Position numbers and translations under genes: made by a program | Source: Bacillota bacterium | Lineage (GTDB): Bacteria > Bacillota > Clostridia > Clostridiales > Caloramatoraceae | Direction: 5' to 3' | Length of the DNA: 64,000 nucleotides | Assembly: GCA_023389275.1 (NCBI GenBank) | Contig: JAEWEN010000064.1 | Span: 1-64,000, forward strand | The notes under the pieces: model-generated | The model's database searches: none | What the model was told of the DNA's origin: nothing | What the model saw: only the letters and a program-made list of their open reading frames with translations | Part shown: positions 54,442-63,046 of the stretch, piece after piece | Layout: every line of letters begins with the position of its first letter | Numbering within the stretch: the first letter of the stretch is position 1

Positions 54442-55386
54442 TTAATTTTTAAAATTTAAAGTTTCTATTAATCTATCATATGCTAAATATGATTCATTAA
54501 AAACTTCTTTAGCGTTTTCAATATAATCTTCTGGCTCTAAAAGAGCTGGACTAAAGTGGGTTAAAATGAGTTTTTTTACCTTAGCTTTTTTTGAAAGTTT
54601 TGCAGCTTCCCTAAATGTCATATGTTTATTTTTTATAGCTTTATGTAAATCCTCATCACTTCCATATGTGCCTTCACATATAAAAAGATCACTTTCAAAA
54701 ACAAAATCAACAATACTTTCTATAGGTCTCGTATCTGTTATATAACTAATTTTTATTCCTTTTCTCTCTTCACCTAAAACCATGTCTTTAGTATATAAAA
54801 CATTATCTTCTAATATTTCCTCACCTTTTTGAAGCCTATTCCAATACTTTTTAGGAACATTATTTTTCTGAGCTTTTTCAATACTAAACTTAGGATTTCT
54901 TTTTATTTCAAAATTATATCCTAAACATGGCATAGAGTGTTCAAGGTCTAAAGTTTTTATATATACATTTAAAGGTTCAAATCCTTTTGGTAGTTTTTCT
55001 AAAAAACTTTTATCATTAAAATCTATATTTTTAGGATTTTCAAGTATTACAATTTCATATGGCATTTTACCTACTATATACATTAAACTTTTTACAGCTT
55101 CAAATATTCCAACAGGCCCTATAATTATTAAAGGATTTGTTTTACCACTATTTCCTATAGTTGAAAGTAATCCTGGAAGTCCTATTATATGATCTCCATG
55201 TATATGAGTTATACATATAATATCAATGGTTTTAAATCCCCTACCTACTATTTTCATAGAAACCTGTGTACCTTCACCACAATCTACAAGTATTTTTCTT
55301 CCCATGTAGTTAATCATCATAGCAGATAAATTTCTATATGGTGTAGGCATTCCTCCACCAGAACCTAAAAGTATTGTTTCCAACAT
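54442..55386 (-). CDS. rnz: Ribonuclease Z (tRNA 3'-processing endonuclease)
   Basis: Cuts the 3' trailer from tRNA precursors lacking encoded CCA. 314 residues, metallo-beta-lactamase fold. The metal motif is THIHGDHIIGLPG (H61, H63, D65, H66), with further ligands in LDLEHSMPCLGY, CEGTY and LTHFS. AKKLSKKAKVKKLIL marks the C-terminal helix region. No tRNA gene is nearby. Normal length for RNase Z. Confidence 0.93.
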   Translation of the reverse strand: MLETILLGSGGGMPTPYRNLSAMMINYMGRKILVDCGEGTQVSMKIVGRGFKTIDIICITHIHGDHIIGLPGLLSTIGNSGKTNPLIIIGPVGIFEAVKSLMYIVGKMPYEIVILENPKNIDFNDKSFLEKLPKGFEPLNVYIKTLDLEHSMPCLGYNFEIKRNPKFSIEKAQKNNVPKKYWNRLQKGEEILEDNVLYTKDMVLGEERKGIKISYITDTRPIESIVDFVFESDLFICEGTYGSDEDLHKAIKNKHMTFREAAKLSKKAKVKKLILTHFSPALLEPEDYIENAKEVFNESYLAYDRLIETLNFKN

Positions 55387-55410
55387 AAATACCTTCTCCC
55401 TTATATAAAA

Positions 55411-55438
55411 ATAGTACCATGGAATACCATGATACTAT
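55411..55438 (-). terminator. Terminator after cheV
   Basis: ATAGTACCATGG/CCATGATACTAT stem with one mismatch, short loop, and a T-run on the minus strand (ACTATTTTTATA). Confidence 0.78.
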
Positions 55439-55444
55439 ATTATT

Positions 55445-56344
55445 TTATAAATTTTCTATAAAACTGTCTATTATGTTAACAAGTGTTGATATATCTGGCT
55501 TACTAAGCTGTGCATCTGCACCTACTGCATCTCCTTTGTGTCTTAAGTCATCTGTTATTAAAGATGAGAATATAACAACAGGTAGTTTTTGAAGTAGTGG
55601 ATGTTCCTTTACTTTTCTAGTTAAAGTATGTCCATCTAATTGAGGCATTTCTATGTCTGTAATTAAAATTTGTACCTTATCAGTAAAGTTTTCACCATAT
55701 CTTTCAGCTAAATCTAGTAAATATTCTAGTGCTTGTTGTCCATCATCAAATATAGATAATTTTGTAAAACCTGCTTTTGTTAATGTATTTTTTAAAAGCT
55801 TTCTAATTAAGGCTGAATCATCTGCAAGCACTAATCTGTACATACTTCTATCTTTATAGTCTACATCAACTATTTTTTCTTCATTTATACCTGTACTTGG
55901 ATTAATATCTGTTACTATTTTTTCAAAGTCTAAAAGCTGTACTACTTTTTCACCCATCATTATATTTCCAATAACTAGTGTATTTGAAGATATATCATCT
56001 GGTCTTGTTATTTTACTCCATAGTATTCTGTGAATAGCTATAACATCATCTACTATAAATGCAACTTTTAATTTATTAAATTCACATATAATTACCTTTG
56101 CATTTTTTCTCATATTATAGCTTCCACTTATTACATAGGAAAGATCTATAAGGCTTATAACCTCATCTCTACATATCATAAGTCCAGCTATTGCAGGATT
56201 TGAATCTGGTATTTTTGTTATATTTTCTAATAAAACTACTTCTTTAGTTTTTATTACGTTAATAGCATAAGATTGATTATTTATTTTAAATTCTAATATC
56301 TCGACTTCTCCGGTTCCTGATTCTAGTAATATATTACTTTCCAT
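55445..56344 (-). CDS. cheV: CheV, chemotaxis scaffold with CheW and receiver domains
   Basis: 299 residues. CheW-like domain about 12-150 (EILEFKINNQSYAINVIKTK). The receiver domain, about 170-299, has acidic pair ADDS (174-177), phosphorylated D230 in LITDIEMPQLDG, and K in LSKPDI. Couples receptors to the kinase CheA and adjusts sensitivity. No other che genes are adjacent. The CACHE receptor at 25.3-27.4 kb is a possible partner. Confidence 0.95.
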   Translation of the reverse strand: MESNILLESGTGEVEILEFKINNQSYAINVIKTKEVVLLENITKIPDSNPAIAGLMICRDEVISLIDLSYVISGSYNMRKNAKVIICEFNKLKVAFIVDDVIAIHRILWSKITRPDDISSNTLVIGNIMMGEKVVQLLDFEKIVTDINPSTGINEEKIVDVDYKDRSMYRLVLADDSALIRKLLKNTLTKAGFTKLSIFDDGQQALEYLLDLAERYGENFTDKVQILITDIEMPQLDGHTLTRKVKEHPLLQKLPVVIFSSLITDDLRHKGDAVGADAQLSKPDISTLVNIIDSFIENL

Positions 56345-56539
56345 ATTAGCACCTCTTTTTAAAAATAATATCTTTTTTAATGTTATCGGTTAATACTACA
56401 TATATATTAATTAAATTTGCTTTTAATATTTATTACAATATAATTTTTTTGTAATACAATTTATACTAATTTTTATAACTTAATATGATATACTAAAAAA
56501 AATAGTTAAATGTAATTTTCTATGTAAAGGAGAAAAAAT

Positions 56540-57442
56540 ATGAAAAAGATACTTTTAAAAATGCTAACAGTTTTAACCTTAGTTTGTATAACAGTAACTT
56601 TTACAGGAAAAGCAGCCTATGCAGACTCTTTTAAGGTTGTTACCTTAGGAGCAGACTTAACAAAAGAACAAAAAAGTGAGATGCTTAAGTATTTTAATGT
56701 TGGAGAAAAAGATGCTAATATTTTAGAGGTAAATAAAAGTGAAGAAGAAAAATATCTAGCTAATATTGCATCAGCTAGCCAAATAGGTACAAAATCTATT
56801 TCATGTTCATATGTTGAACCTACATCTAAAGGTGGACTAGATGTTTCAACACACAACATTACATGGGTAACAGATGCTATGATAAGAAATGCACTTATTA
56901 CTGCAGGTGTTGAAAATGCTGTTGTTAAAGCTGCAGCTCCTTTTAAAGTTTCAGGAACAGCTGCATTAACTGGAATACTAAAAGGATTTGAAAACAGTAG
57001 TAGTGGGAAAAAGTTAGATGAGGAAAATAAAAAAGTTGCTAATGAAGAGATGATAGTAACAGGTCAAATTGGTGAAAAAATAGGACAAGATGAAGCTGCT
57101 AATCTAATAAATGAAGTAAAAACTGAAGTTGTTAAAGAAAAACCTAAAACAGAAGCTGAAATTAGAGATATTGTTGTTAATGTTACAAACAACTTTCAAA
57201 ACAGCCTATCCCAGGAAGAAATAAATAAAATTACATCATTAATGAACAACATTAATGGACTTAATCTTGATTTTAATAAAATTAAAGATCAGTTAAACCA
57301 AGCTTCAGAAAAGCTAAAAGAAACTTTATCATCTGAAGAAGCACAAGGATTTTTTGAAGGAGTCAAAAACTTCTTTTCAAAGTTATTTGAATCTATATCT
57401 TCCTTCTTTAGCAGTGATTCAACAGAAAATGCTCAAAACTAA
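56540..57442 (+). CDS. Secreted DUF1002 (YpuA-like) protein
   Basis: 300 residues. N-terminal signal peptide (about 1-28, MKKILLKMLTVLTLVCITVT, cleavage near AYA-DS). The rest matches DUF1002: VVTLGADLTKEQKSEMLKYF (about 33-52), SCSYVEPTSKGGLDV, ITWVTDAMIRNALITAGVEN and a helical C-terminus ending SSFFSSDSTENAQN. Function of the family is unknown; Bacillus YpuA is a secreted relative. Ribosome site AAAGGAG. Bidirectional terminator at the end. Confidence 0.9.
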   Translation: MKKILLKMLTVLTLVCITVTFTGKAAYADSFKVVTLGADLTKEQKSEMLKYFNVGEKDANILEVNKSEEEKYLANIASASQIGTKSISCSYVEPTSKGGLDVSTHNITWVTDAMIRNALITAGVENAVVKAAAPFKVSGTAALTGILKGFENSSSGKKLDEENKKVANEEMIVTGQIGEKIGQDEAANLINEVKTEVVKEKPKTEAEIRDIVVNVTNNFQNSLSQEEINKITSLMNNINGLNLDFNKIKDQLNQASEKLKETLSSEEAQGFFEGVKNFFSKLFESISSFFSSDSTENAQN

Positions 57443-57454
57443 TACATAAAAGTA

Positions 57455-57490
57455 ATTAGTCTATACTAACTAAGGTTAGTATAGACTAAT
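57455..57490. terminator. Bidirectional terminator between the DUF1002 and class V aminotransferase genes
   Basis: ATTAGTCTATACTAAC/GTTAGTATAGACTAAT, a perfect 16-bp stem with a 4-base loop, AT-rich on both sides. Confidence 0.83.
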
Positions 57491-57493
57491 TTA

Positions 57494-58771
57494 TTATTTA
57501 TATCTATTTATTATTTTTTTAAGTGTATCTACAAACTCTTCGACTTCTTGTTCATTGTTATAAAGACCAAAACTTGCTCTTACCATACCTGGCATGTCTA
57601 TACCATTTATAGCATAATTATATGCTGTTTCCTTACTTATTCCTAAAAGCCTTCTAACATAAGGATGGGCACAAAATCCTCCATGTCTAACTGCAATACC
57701 TCTAAAATCAGCTAGCCTTTTAGCAACTATATCGTGTCCTATACCCTCTATATTAAATGTTACTACTCCTAGTCTTTCGTCATCTGACTCATCTCCATAT
57801 AATATAGTTCTATCAATTGTTTTTAATCCTTTAATTAAATGATTTCGAAGATCTTTTTCATGTTTTTCTATATTTTCAAATCCAGTAGCAAGAAGAGATT
57901 TCATAGCTGAGGAAATAGCAACTATACCTAAAAAGTTTGGTGTTCCAGCTTCATATTTATGTGGAGTTTTTTCTACATAAACTTTATCATCTAAAACTAC
58001 TTCAACTGCTCCTCCACCTTTTAAAAGTTCTTCTCCACTATCTAAGTCTTTTTTTAATCCAATAACAACTCCACTTCCAAAAGGAGCATATATTTTATGT
58101 CCTGAAAAAACTAAATAGTCTATATAATCATCTTTTTCATATCCACCTATATTTATTTTTTTATGTGCAACTAATTGTGCTGCATCTACTATAATTTTTA
58201 TCCCATATCTATGAGCAATTTTAGCTATTTTATTAATATCGTTTACATATCCTGTTACATTTGATGCAGCTGTTATAGTAAAATATTTTGCTCTTCCACT
58301 ATTTTTTCTTAAAACTTTTTCTATATCATTTAAATCTAATTTTCCATTTTTATCAACATCTATATAAACTACTTTGCAAGCATTTCTCCATGGAAGATCA
58401 TTTGCATGATGTTCCATTCTAGTTGTTATTATAACTTCATCTTTATTTTTAATTAGTGATTTAGCAAGTAAGTTTACACCTTCTGTAGTGTTTTTAACAT
58501 ATATAACAGAGTAATTTTCCCTATGTTTTACATTAAAAAAATCAAGCATAAATTCTCTAGTATCCTCATAAACCTGTGTACAATATTCAGACCTTTGTCC
58601 CTTTCCTCTTCCAACTGATCCATACATTAATATATTTTGTATAAGCGTATTATTAACGCATTTTAAAGGTGGTGTAGTTGCAGCATTATCAAAGTTAATA
58701 GGTATTACACTTTCCCCATTTTCAAGTGCTATTGGCATGTTTAATCCGGAAAACAATTTTCTATACCCCAT
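57494..58771 (-). CDS. Class V aminotransferase, cysteine desulfurase-like (SufS/Csd type)
   Basis: 425 residues, PLP enzyme. INFDNAATTPPLK (about 25-37) at the start, TEGVNLLAKSL, TRMEHHANDLPWR, VDAAQLVAHKKI, and the PLP lysine in VFSGHKIYAPFGSGV. The active cysteine of the group II desulfurases is in RHGGFCAHPYVRRLLG (about 367-382). Probably releases sulfur from cysteine for Fe-S or thio-modification, but no suf partner is adjacent, so the acceptor is unknown. Ribosome site GGGAGA. Confidence 0.82.
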   Translation of the reverse strand: MGYRKLFSGLNMPIALENGESVIPINFDNAATTPPLKCVNNTLIQNILMYGSVGRGKGQRSEYCTQVYEDTREFMLDFFNVKHRENYSVIYVKNTTEGVNLLAKSLIKNKDEVIITTRMEHHANDLPWRNACKVVYIDVDKNGKLDLNDIEKVLRKNSGRAKYFTITAASNVTGYVNDINKIAKIAHRYGIKIIVDAAQLVAHKKINIGGYEKDDYIDYLVFSGHKIYAPFGSGVVIGLKKDLDSGEELLKGGGAVEVVLDDKVYVEKTPHKYEAGTPNFLGIVAISSAMKSLLATGFENIEKHEKDLRNHLIKGLKTIDRTILYGDESDDERLGVVTFNIEGIGHDIVAKRLADFRGIAVRHGGFCAHPYVRRLLGISKETAYNYAINGIDMPGMVRASFGLYNNEQEVEEFVDTLKKIINRYK

Positions 58772-58929
58772 TTAAATCTCCCTTCTAAATTATCCATTAT
58801 ATTAATATATTCAAAATAATAAAATTAAGTTCTTTGTTTAATTCCTATAGAATTTATGTAAAATAAGCTTGTTTTTACAAATAATATTCGATTTCTTTAG
58901 TATATATTTTATAAAATGTAATTTTTAGT

Positions 58930-58958
58930 TTGTAATTAGTAAAGATTTATTCTATAAT
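58930..58958 (+). promoter_or_regulatory. Promoter of the polyamine operon
   Basis: TTGTAA (58930-58935), 17-bp spacer, TATAAT (58953-58958). Predicted start near 58965; the leader to speD is about 50 bases. Confidence 0.6.
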
Positions 58959-58991
58959 TACATCAATAAATTTTAAAAACATTTTTTATAT

Positions 58992-59013
58992 AAAGGAGTT
59001 TGATTTGAGATAA
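58992..59013 (+). promoter_or_regulatory. Micro-leader Met-Arg-stop in front of speD
   Basis: AAAGGAG (58992-58998), 6-base spacer, then TTG-AGA-TAA (59005-59013), one base before the speD ATG. The strong ribosome site is spaced for this two-codon frame rather than for speD (16 bases away). It may be a coupling or sensing device, or chance. Confidence 0.35.
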
Positions 59014-59014
59014 A

Positions 59015-59854
59015 ATGAAAAAGATGAAACCTGAAAAACTAAAACTACACGGATTTAACAATCTAACTAAGTCTTTAAGCTTTAATATGTATGATATATG
59101 CTATACCAAAACTGAGGTAGATAGAAATGCATATATAGAGTATATTGATGAACAGTATAGCGCAGAAAGACTAACTAAAATTTTAACTAACGTTACTGAA
59201 ATTATTGGGGCAAATATATTAAATATTGCCAAACAAGATTATGACCCTCAAGGTGCTAGTGTAACTATTTTAATTTCTGAAGGTCCTGTAGAAAACCTTG
59301 GTTCTCATGCTACAGCAGAGTCACCAGGACCATTACCTGAAACTGTTTTAGCACACCTTGATAAAAGTCATATAACTGTTCACACTTACCCTGAATACCA
59401 TCCTTATGAAGGTATTAGTACTTTTAGAGTAGACATTGATGTATCAACTTGTGGAGAAATTTCGCCTCTTAAGGCACTAAATTATCTTATACATTCATTT
59501 GATACTGATATTATGACTATAGATTATCGTGTTAGAGGTTTCACTCGTGACATTGGTGGAGAAAAACTATTTATAGATCATGAAATAAACTCTATACAAA
59601 ATTATATACCAGACCATATAAGAAATATGTATAACATGATAGATGTTAATGTATATCAAGAAAATATATTCCATACAAAGTGTAAACTTAAAAACTTTGA
59701 CCTTGATAATTACTTATTTGGATATACAAAAGACGATCTACATCCTGGAGAAGCTAAAATGATTGTTAAAAAGCTTCAAAAGGAAATGAATGAAATATTC
59801 TATGGAACTAATGTTGAAGATGCTATGGTAAAAATAGAGGACTATGATGAATAA
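59015..59854 (+). CDS. speD: S-adenosylmethionine decarboxylase proenzyme
   Basis: 279 residues, Escherichia coli-type SpeD. It makes decarboxylated SAM, the aminopropyl donor for spermidine. Autocleavage occurs at K117-S118 in [15 protein letters not shown], giving the pyruvoyl alpha chain. [10 protein letters not shown] and [30 protein letters not shown] and [10 protein letters not shown] are all conserved. First gene of the operon; it overlaps the next frame by 11 bp. The annotated ATG has the GGAG 16 bases ahead. Confidence 0.94.
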   Translation: MKKMKPEKLKLHGFNNLTKSLSFNMYDICYTKTEVDRNAYIEYIDEQYSAERLTKILTNVTEIIGANILNIAKQDYDPQGASVTILISEGPVENLGSHATAESPGPLPETVLAHLDKSHITVHTYPEYHPYEGISTFRVDIDVSTCGEISPLKALNYLIHSFDTDIMTIDYRVRGFTRDIGGEKLFIDHEINSIQNYIPDHIRNMYNMIDVNVYQENIFHTKCKLKNFDLDNYLFGYTKDDLHPGEAKMIVKKLQKEMNEIFYGTNVEDAMVKIEDYDE

Positions 59855-62171
59855 GCACCTTAACACACCACTACTTTCAAAAGTAGTTGAGTACTCTAAA
59901 AAAGATGTAACATGTTTTGATGTTCCAGGACATAAAAGAGGTAGATATTTAACAGAACTTAATAAAGCCTTTGGAGAAGGTACCTTAAAATTAGACGTTA
60001 ATTCTTCTAAAACTGTAGACAACCTATCAAGTCCAAAGGGAGTTATAAAAGATGCAGAAGGTTTAATAGCAGATGCTTTTAAATGTTCTAATGCTTTCAT
60101 GCTTGTTAACGGTTCAACCTCTGGAGTTCAATACATGATTATGGCAGCTACTGGACATGGAGATAAAATTTTACTTCCAAGAAATGTTCATAAGTCTGCA
60201 ATAAATGCTTTAATACTCTCTGGTGCTAAACCTATTTTTATAGAACCTGAAATAGACACAGAGTATGGTATTGTTAATGGCATAACCCCTGAGTCTGTAA
60301 GTCATGCATTAGACCTTCACAATGACATTAAAGCTGTTTTATTAATTAATCCAACTTATTTTGGAGCAGCTTCTAACATAAAGAAAATTATTGAAATATG
60401 TCATAGTAGAAAAATTCCTGTATTAGTTGATCAAGCACATGGAGCTCATTTTTCTTTTCATAAAGATATACCTCCTAGTGCTTCAGAACTTGGTGCAGAT
60501 CTTATAACTTTAAGTATGCATAAAACAGGAGGCTCGCTTACTCAAACTTCTATACTCCTTCATAATGAAGGTATTATAGAAAAAACTAAAGTAAGATCTA
60601 CTATTAATTTAATGCAAACAACTTCTGCTTCTTATATTTTAATGTCATCTATTGATATTGCAAGGAAAAAACTTGTTTTAGAAGGAGAAGAAAGACTAGA
60701 TAAGCTTTTAAAATTAACTAGAGATGCTAAAGAAGAGATAAATAAAATTCCAGGACTTAAATGTATAATGAAAAAAGACTATATAAATGGTCAGGGAGTT
60801 TTTGACTATGATGACTTAAAGGTAGTTATAAATGTTAAAAACCTTGGGGTGTCTGGATTTTTTATTTACGACTTATTAATTAACGAATATTCTATTCAAA
60901 TGGAACTTGCTGAACCTAACGTTGTTTTAGCTATTATTTCATTTGGAGATGATGAGTCTACTATAAACAAACTTTTAAGTGCTCTTTGGGATATTAGTAA
61001 AAGGTTTTTCAATAAAAATCCTATTAAAAATAGAGATGTTTCTAAAAGTCTTAAAAACCCTAAAATGTTACTTTCACCAAGAGATGCTTATTACCACAAA
61101 AAAAGACTTATAAATATTAAAGATTCTGAAGGCCTTATAGCTGGAGAATCTATAATGGTGTATCCACCAGGAATACCTCTTATTATACCTGGTGAATTAA
61201 TAACAAAAGATATTATAGATCATTATCTTTACTTAAAAAGCGAAGGTACTATAACTCTTAATGAAGATGATGATCCCTATATGATACAAATACTAGATGG
61301 TAGCAAGGAGGATAAAATGTTAGATTTATGGTATACAGAAAATCACCAAGAGGACACTAAGTTCTCTATAAAAGTTAAGGAGCATATTCACTCAGAAAAG
61401 TCTGAGTTTCAACAAATAGATTTTTTCGATAGCGAAACATTTGGAAGATTTTTCACACTTGATGGACTTATGATGGTAACTGAAAAAGATGAGTTTATTT
61501 ATCATGATATGATAACTCATATTCCTATGGCAGTTAATCCTAATATTAAAAAAGTTCTTATTATAGGTGGCGGAGACGGTGGTACTGCACGTGAAGTTTT
61601 AAGATACAATCATATTGAAAAAGTAGATATGGTAGAAATTGATGAAAGAGTTGTTAGACTTTGTGAAAAATACCTACCACAAACAGCAGGCAAATTAAAT
61701 GATGAAAGACTTACTCTTCACTTTGAAGATGGATTAAAATTTGTACAAGAATCTCCTGAAAATACATATGATTTAATTCTTGTTGATTCAACAGATCCAA
61801 TAGGTCCTGGAGAAGGTTTATTTACTTATGAGTTTTATAATAACTGTAAAAGAGTATTAACTGATGCTGGAATTTTAATAAACCAACATGAAAGCCCTTA
61901 CTACTCAAACTATTCGCATGAAATGAAAAGAGCTCATTTAAAAATAAAGGAAACCTTCCCTATTGCAAAGGTTTATCAATTCCATATGCCAACTTATCCA
62001 TCAGGACATTGGCTATTTGGATTTGCATCTAAAAAACTTGATCCTTTAAAAGATCTTAATGCTGATAAATGGAACTCTTTAAATATAAAAACAAAGTATT
62101 ATAATACTGATTTACATGTTGGTGCATTTATGCTACCTACTTATGTAAAGGATGAACTAAATAATGCTTAA
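59844..62171 (+). CDS. Arginine decarboxylase fused in frame to spermidine synthase (SpeA::SpeE)
   Basis: 775 residues. The first part (about 1-490) is a PLP-fold I arginine/lysine/ornithine decarboxylase: [19 protein letters not shown] (25-43), [11 protein letters not shown] (D196), PLP lysine K227 in LSMHKTGG, C-terminal decarboxylase domain with [12 protein letters not shown] (440-451). The second part (about 492-775) is Spe[60 protein letters not shown]. By operon context the decarboxylase acts on arginine to make agmatine. At the joint, AAGGAGG and ATG (61305-61319) form an in-frame internal start, so SpeE may be made both fused and alone. No stop or frameshift separates the two halves. 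Confidence 0.9.
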   Translation: MMNKHLNTPLLSKVVEYSKKDVTCFDVPGHKRGRYLTELNKAFGEGTLKLDVNSSKTVDNLSSPKGVIKDAEGLIADAFKCSNAFMLVNGSTSGVQYMIMAATGHGDKILLPRNVHKSAINALILSGAKPIFIEPEIDTEYGIVNGITPESVSHALDLHNDIKAVLLINPTYFGAASNIKKIIEICHSRKIPVLVDQAHGAHFSFHKDIPPSASELGADLITLSMHKTGGSLTQTSILLHNEGIIEKTKVRSTINLMQTTSASYILMSSIDIARKKLVLEGEERLDKLLKLTRDAKEEINKIPGLKCIMKKDYINGQGVFDYDDLKVVINVKNLGVSGFFIYDLLINEYSIQMELAEPNVVLAIISFGDDESTINKLLSALWDISKRFFNKNPIKNRDVSKSLKNPKMLLSPRDAYYHKKRLINIKDSEGLIAGESIMVYPPGIPLIIPGELITKDIIDHYLYLKSEGTITLNEDDDPYMIQILDGSKEDKMLDLWYTENHQEDTKFSIKVKEHIHSEKSEFQQIDFFDSETFGRFFTLDGLMMVTEKDEFIYHDMITHIPMAVNPNIKKVLIIGGGDGGTAREVLRYNHIEKVDMVEIDERVVRLCEKYLPQTAGKLNDERLTLHFEDGLKFVQESPENTYDLILVDSTDPIGPGEGLFTYEFYNNCKRVLTDAGILINQHESPYYSNYSHEMKRAHLKIKETFPIAKVYQFHMPTYPSGHWLFGFASKKLDPLKDLNADKWNSLNIKTKYYNTDLHVGAFMLPTYVKDELNNA
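61305..61319 (+). promoter_or_regulatory. Internal ribosome site and start codon for SpeE inside the fused gene
   Basis: AAGGAGG (61305-61311), 5-base spacer, ATG (61317-61319), in frame with the SpeE part at residue 492. The SD codes for Lys-Glu-Asp in the fusion. Natural position for a separate speE start. Confidence 0.7.
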
Positions 62172-63012
62172 TACATTTGTAACAAAGTCTTTTATAGGAT
62201 TTGAATCATCTTATGAAGACTCTAATATAGTAATGTTTGGGGCACCATTTGATGGAACAACTAGTTTTAGACCAGGAACTAGATTTGCTCCAAATCAAAT
62301 TAGAATAGACTCATATGGTCTTGAAACATACTCTCCTTATTTAGATCTTGATGTAGAAGATAAATGTATATCTGATATAGGAGATGTTGATATTCCCTTT
62401 GGAAATACAAAAAAAGCTCTTGATAGTATAAAATGTACATGTGAAAAAATAATAAATGATGGGAAAAAACCTTTACTAATAGGTGGAGAACATTTAGTTT
62501 CTCTTCCTGTTATTGAAAGCCTTTATGAAAAATATGAAAACCTTCATATAATACACTTTGATGCTCATACTGATCTTCGTGAAGATTATATGGGAGAAAA
62601 GCTTTCCCACGCAACTGTTATAAAAAGAGCTTGGGATTTAGTTGGAGACAATAAAATATTTCAGTTTGGTATAAGATCTGGAACAAAAACTGAATTTGAA
62701 TTTGCATGTAAACATACTTATTTAAATAAATTTGATTTAAGCAATTTAGATTTTGCTATAAAGTCTATTGGAAATAATCCAGTATACCTAACTATAGACC
62801 TTGATGTTTTAGATCCTTCAATATTCCCTGGAACAGGAACTCCTGAAGCAGGTGGAATTACAATGAAAGAAATGTTTTCAGCAATTAATTCTATGAAAAG
62901 TTTAAATTTTGTAGGTGCTGATATTGTTGAACTTTCTCCTTCATATGATCAAAGTGGAGTTTCAACAGCTGTAGCTTGTAAAGTTATAAGAGAAATATCC
63001 CTTATATTATAA
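62164..63012 (+). CDS. speB: Agmatinase (agmatine ureohydrolase)
   Basis: 282 residues, ureohydrolase fold. Converts agmatine to putrescine and urea. Mn2+ ligands: GGEHLVSLP, HFDAHTDLRE and DLDVLDPS, with GAPFDGTTSFRPGTRFAP at the start. Overlaps the previous frame by 8 bp. Together with SpeD and SpeA::SpeE this completes arginine to spermidine. Ends in a strong hairpin shared with the converging MATE gene. Confidence 0.93.
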   Translation: MLNTFVTKSFIGFESSYEDSNIVMFGAPFDGTTSFRPGTRFAPNQIRIDSYGLETYSPYLDLDVEDKCISDIGDVDIPFGNTKKALDSIKCTCEKIINDGKKPLLIGGEHLVSLPVIESLYEKYENLHIIHFDAHTDLREDYMGEKLSHATVIKRAWDLVGDNKIFQFGIRSGTKTEFEFACKHTYLNKFDLSNLDFAIKSIGNNPVYLTIDLDVLDPSIFPGTGTPEAGGITMKEMFSAINSMKSLNFVGADIVELSPSYDQSGVSTAVACKVIREISLIL

Positions 63013-63013
63013 T

Positions 63014-63046
63014 AAAAAAGCTGAGAATTAATTCTCAGCTTTTTCT
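63014..63046. terminator. Bidirectional terminator after speB
   Basis: AAAAAGCTGAGAATTA/TAATTCTCAGCTTTTT stem. The MATE gene stop (63028) is inside it. Confidence 0.82.

Noticed and set aside
61290..61325. Sequencing error as the cause of the speA::speE fusion
   Set aside because: The frame is uninterrupted, codon use is normal and the internal ribosome site is intact, so I treat the fusion as real but flag it for checking in reads.
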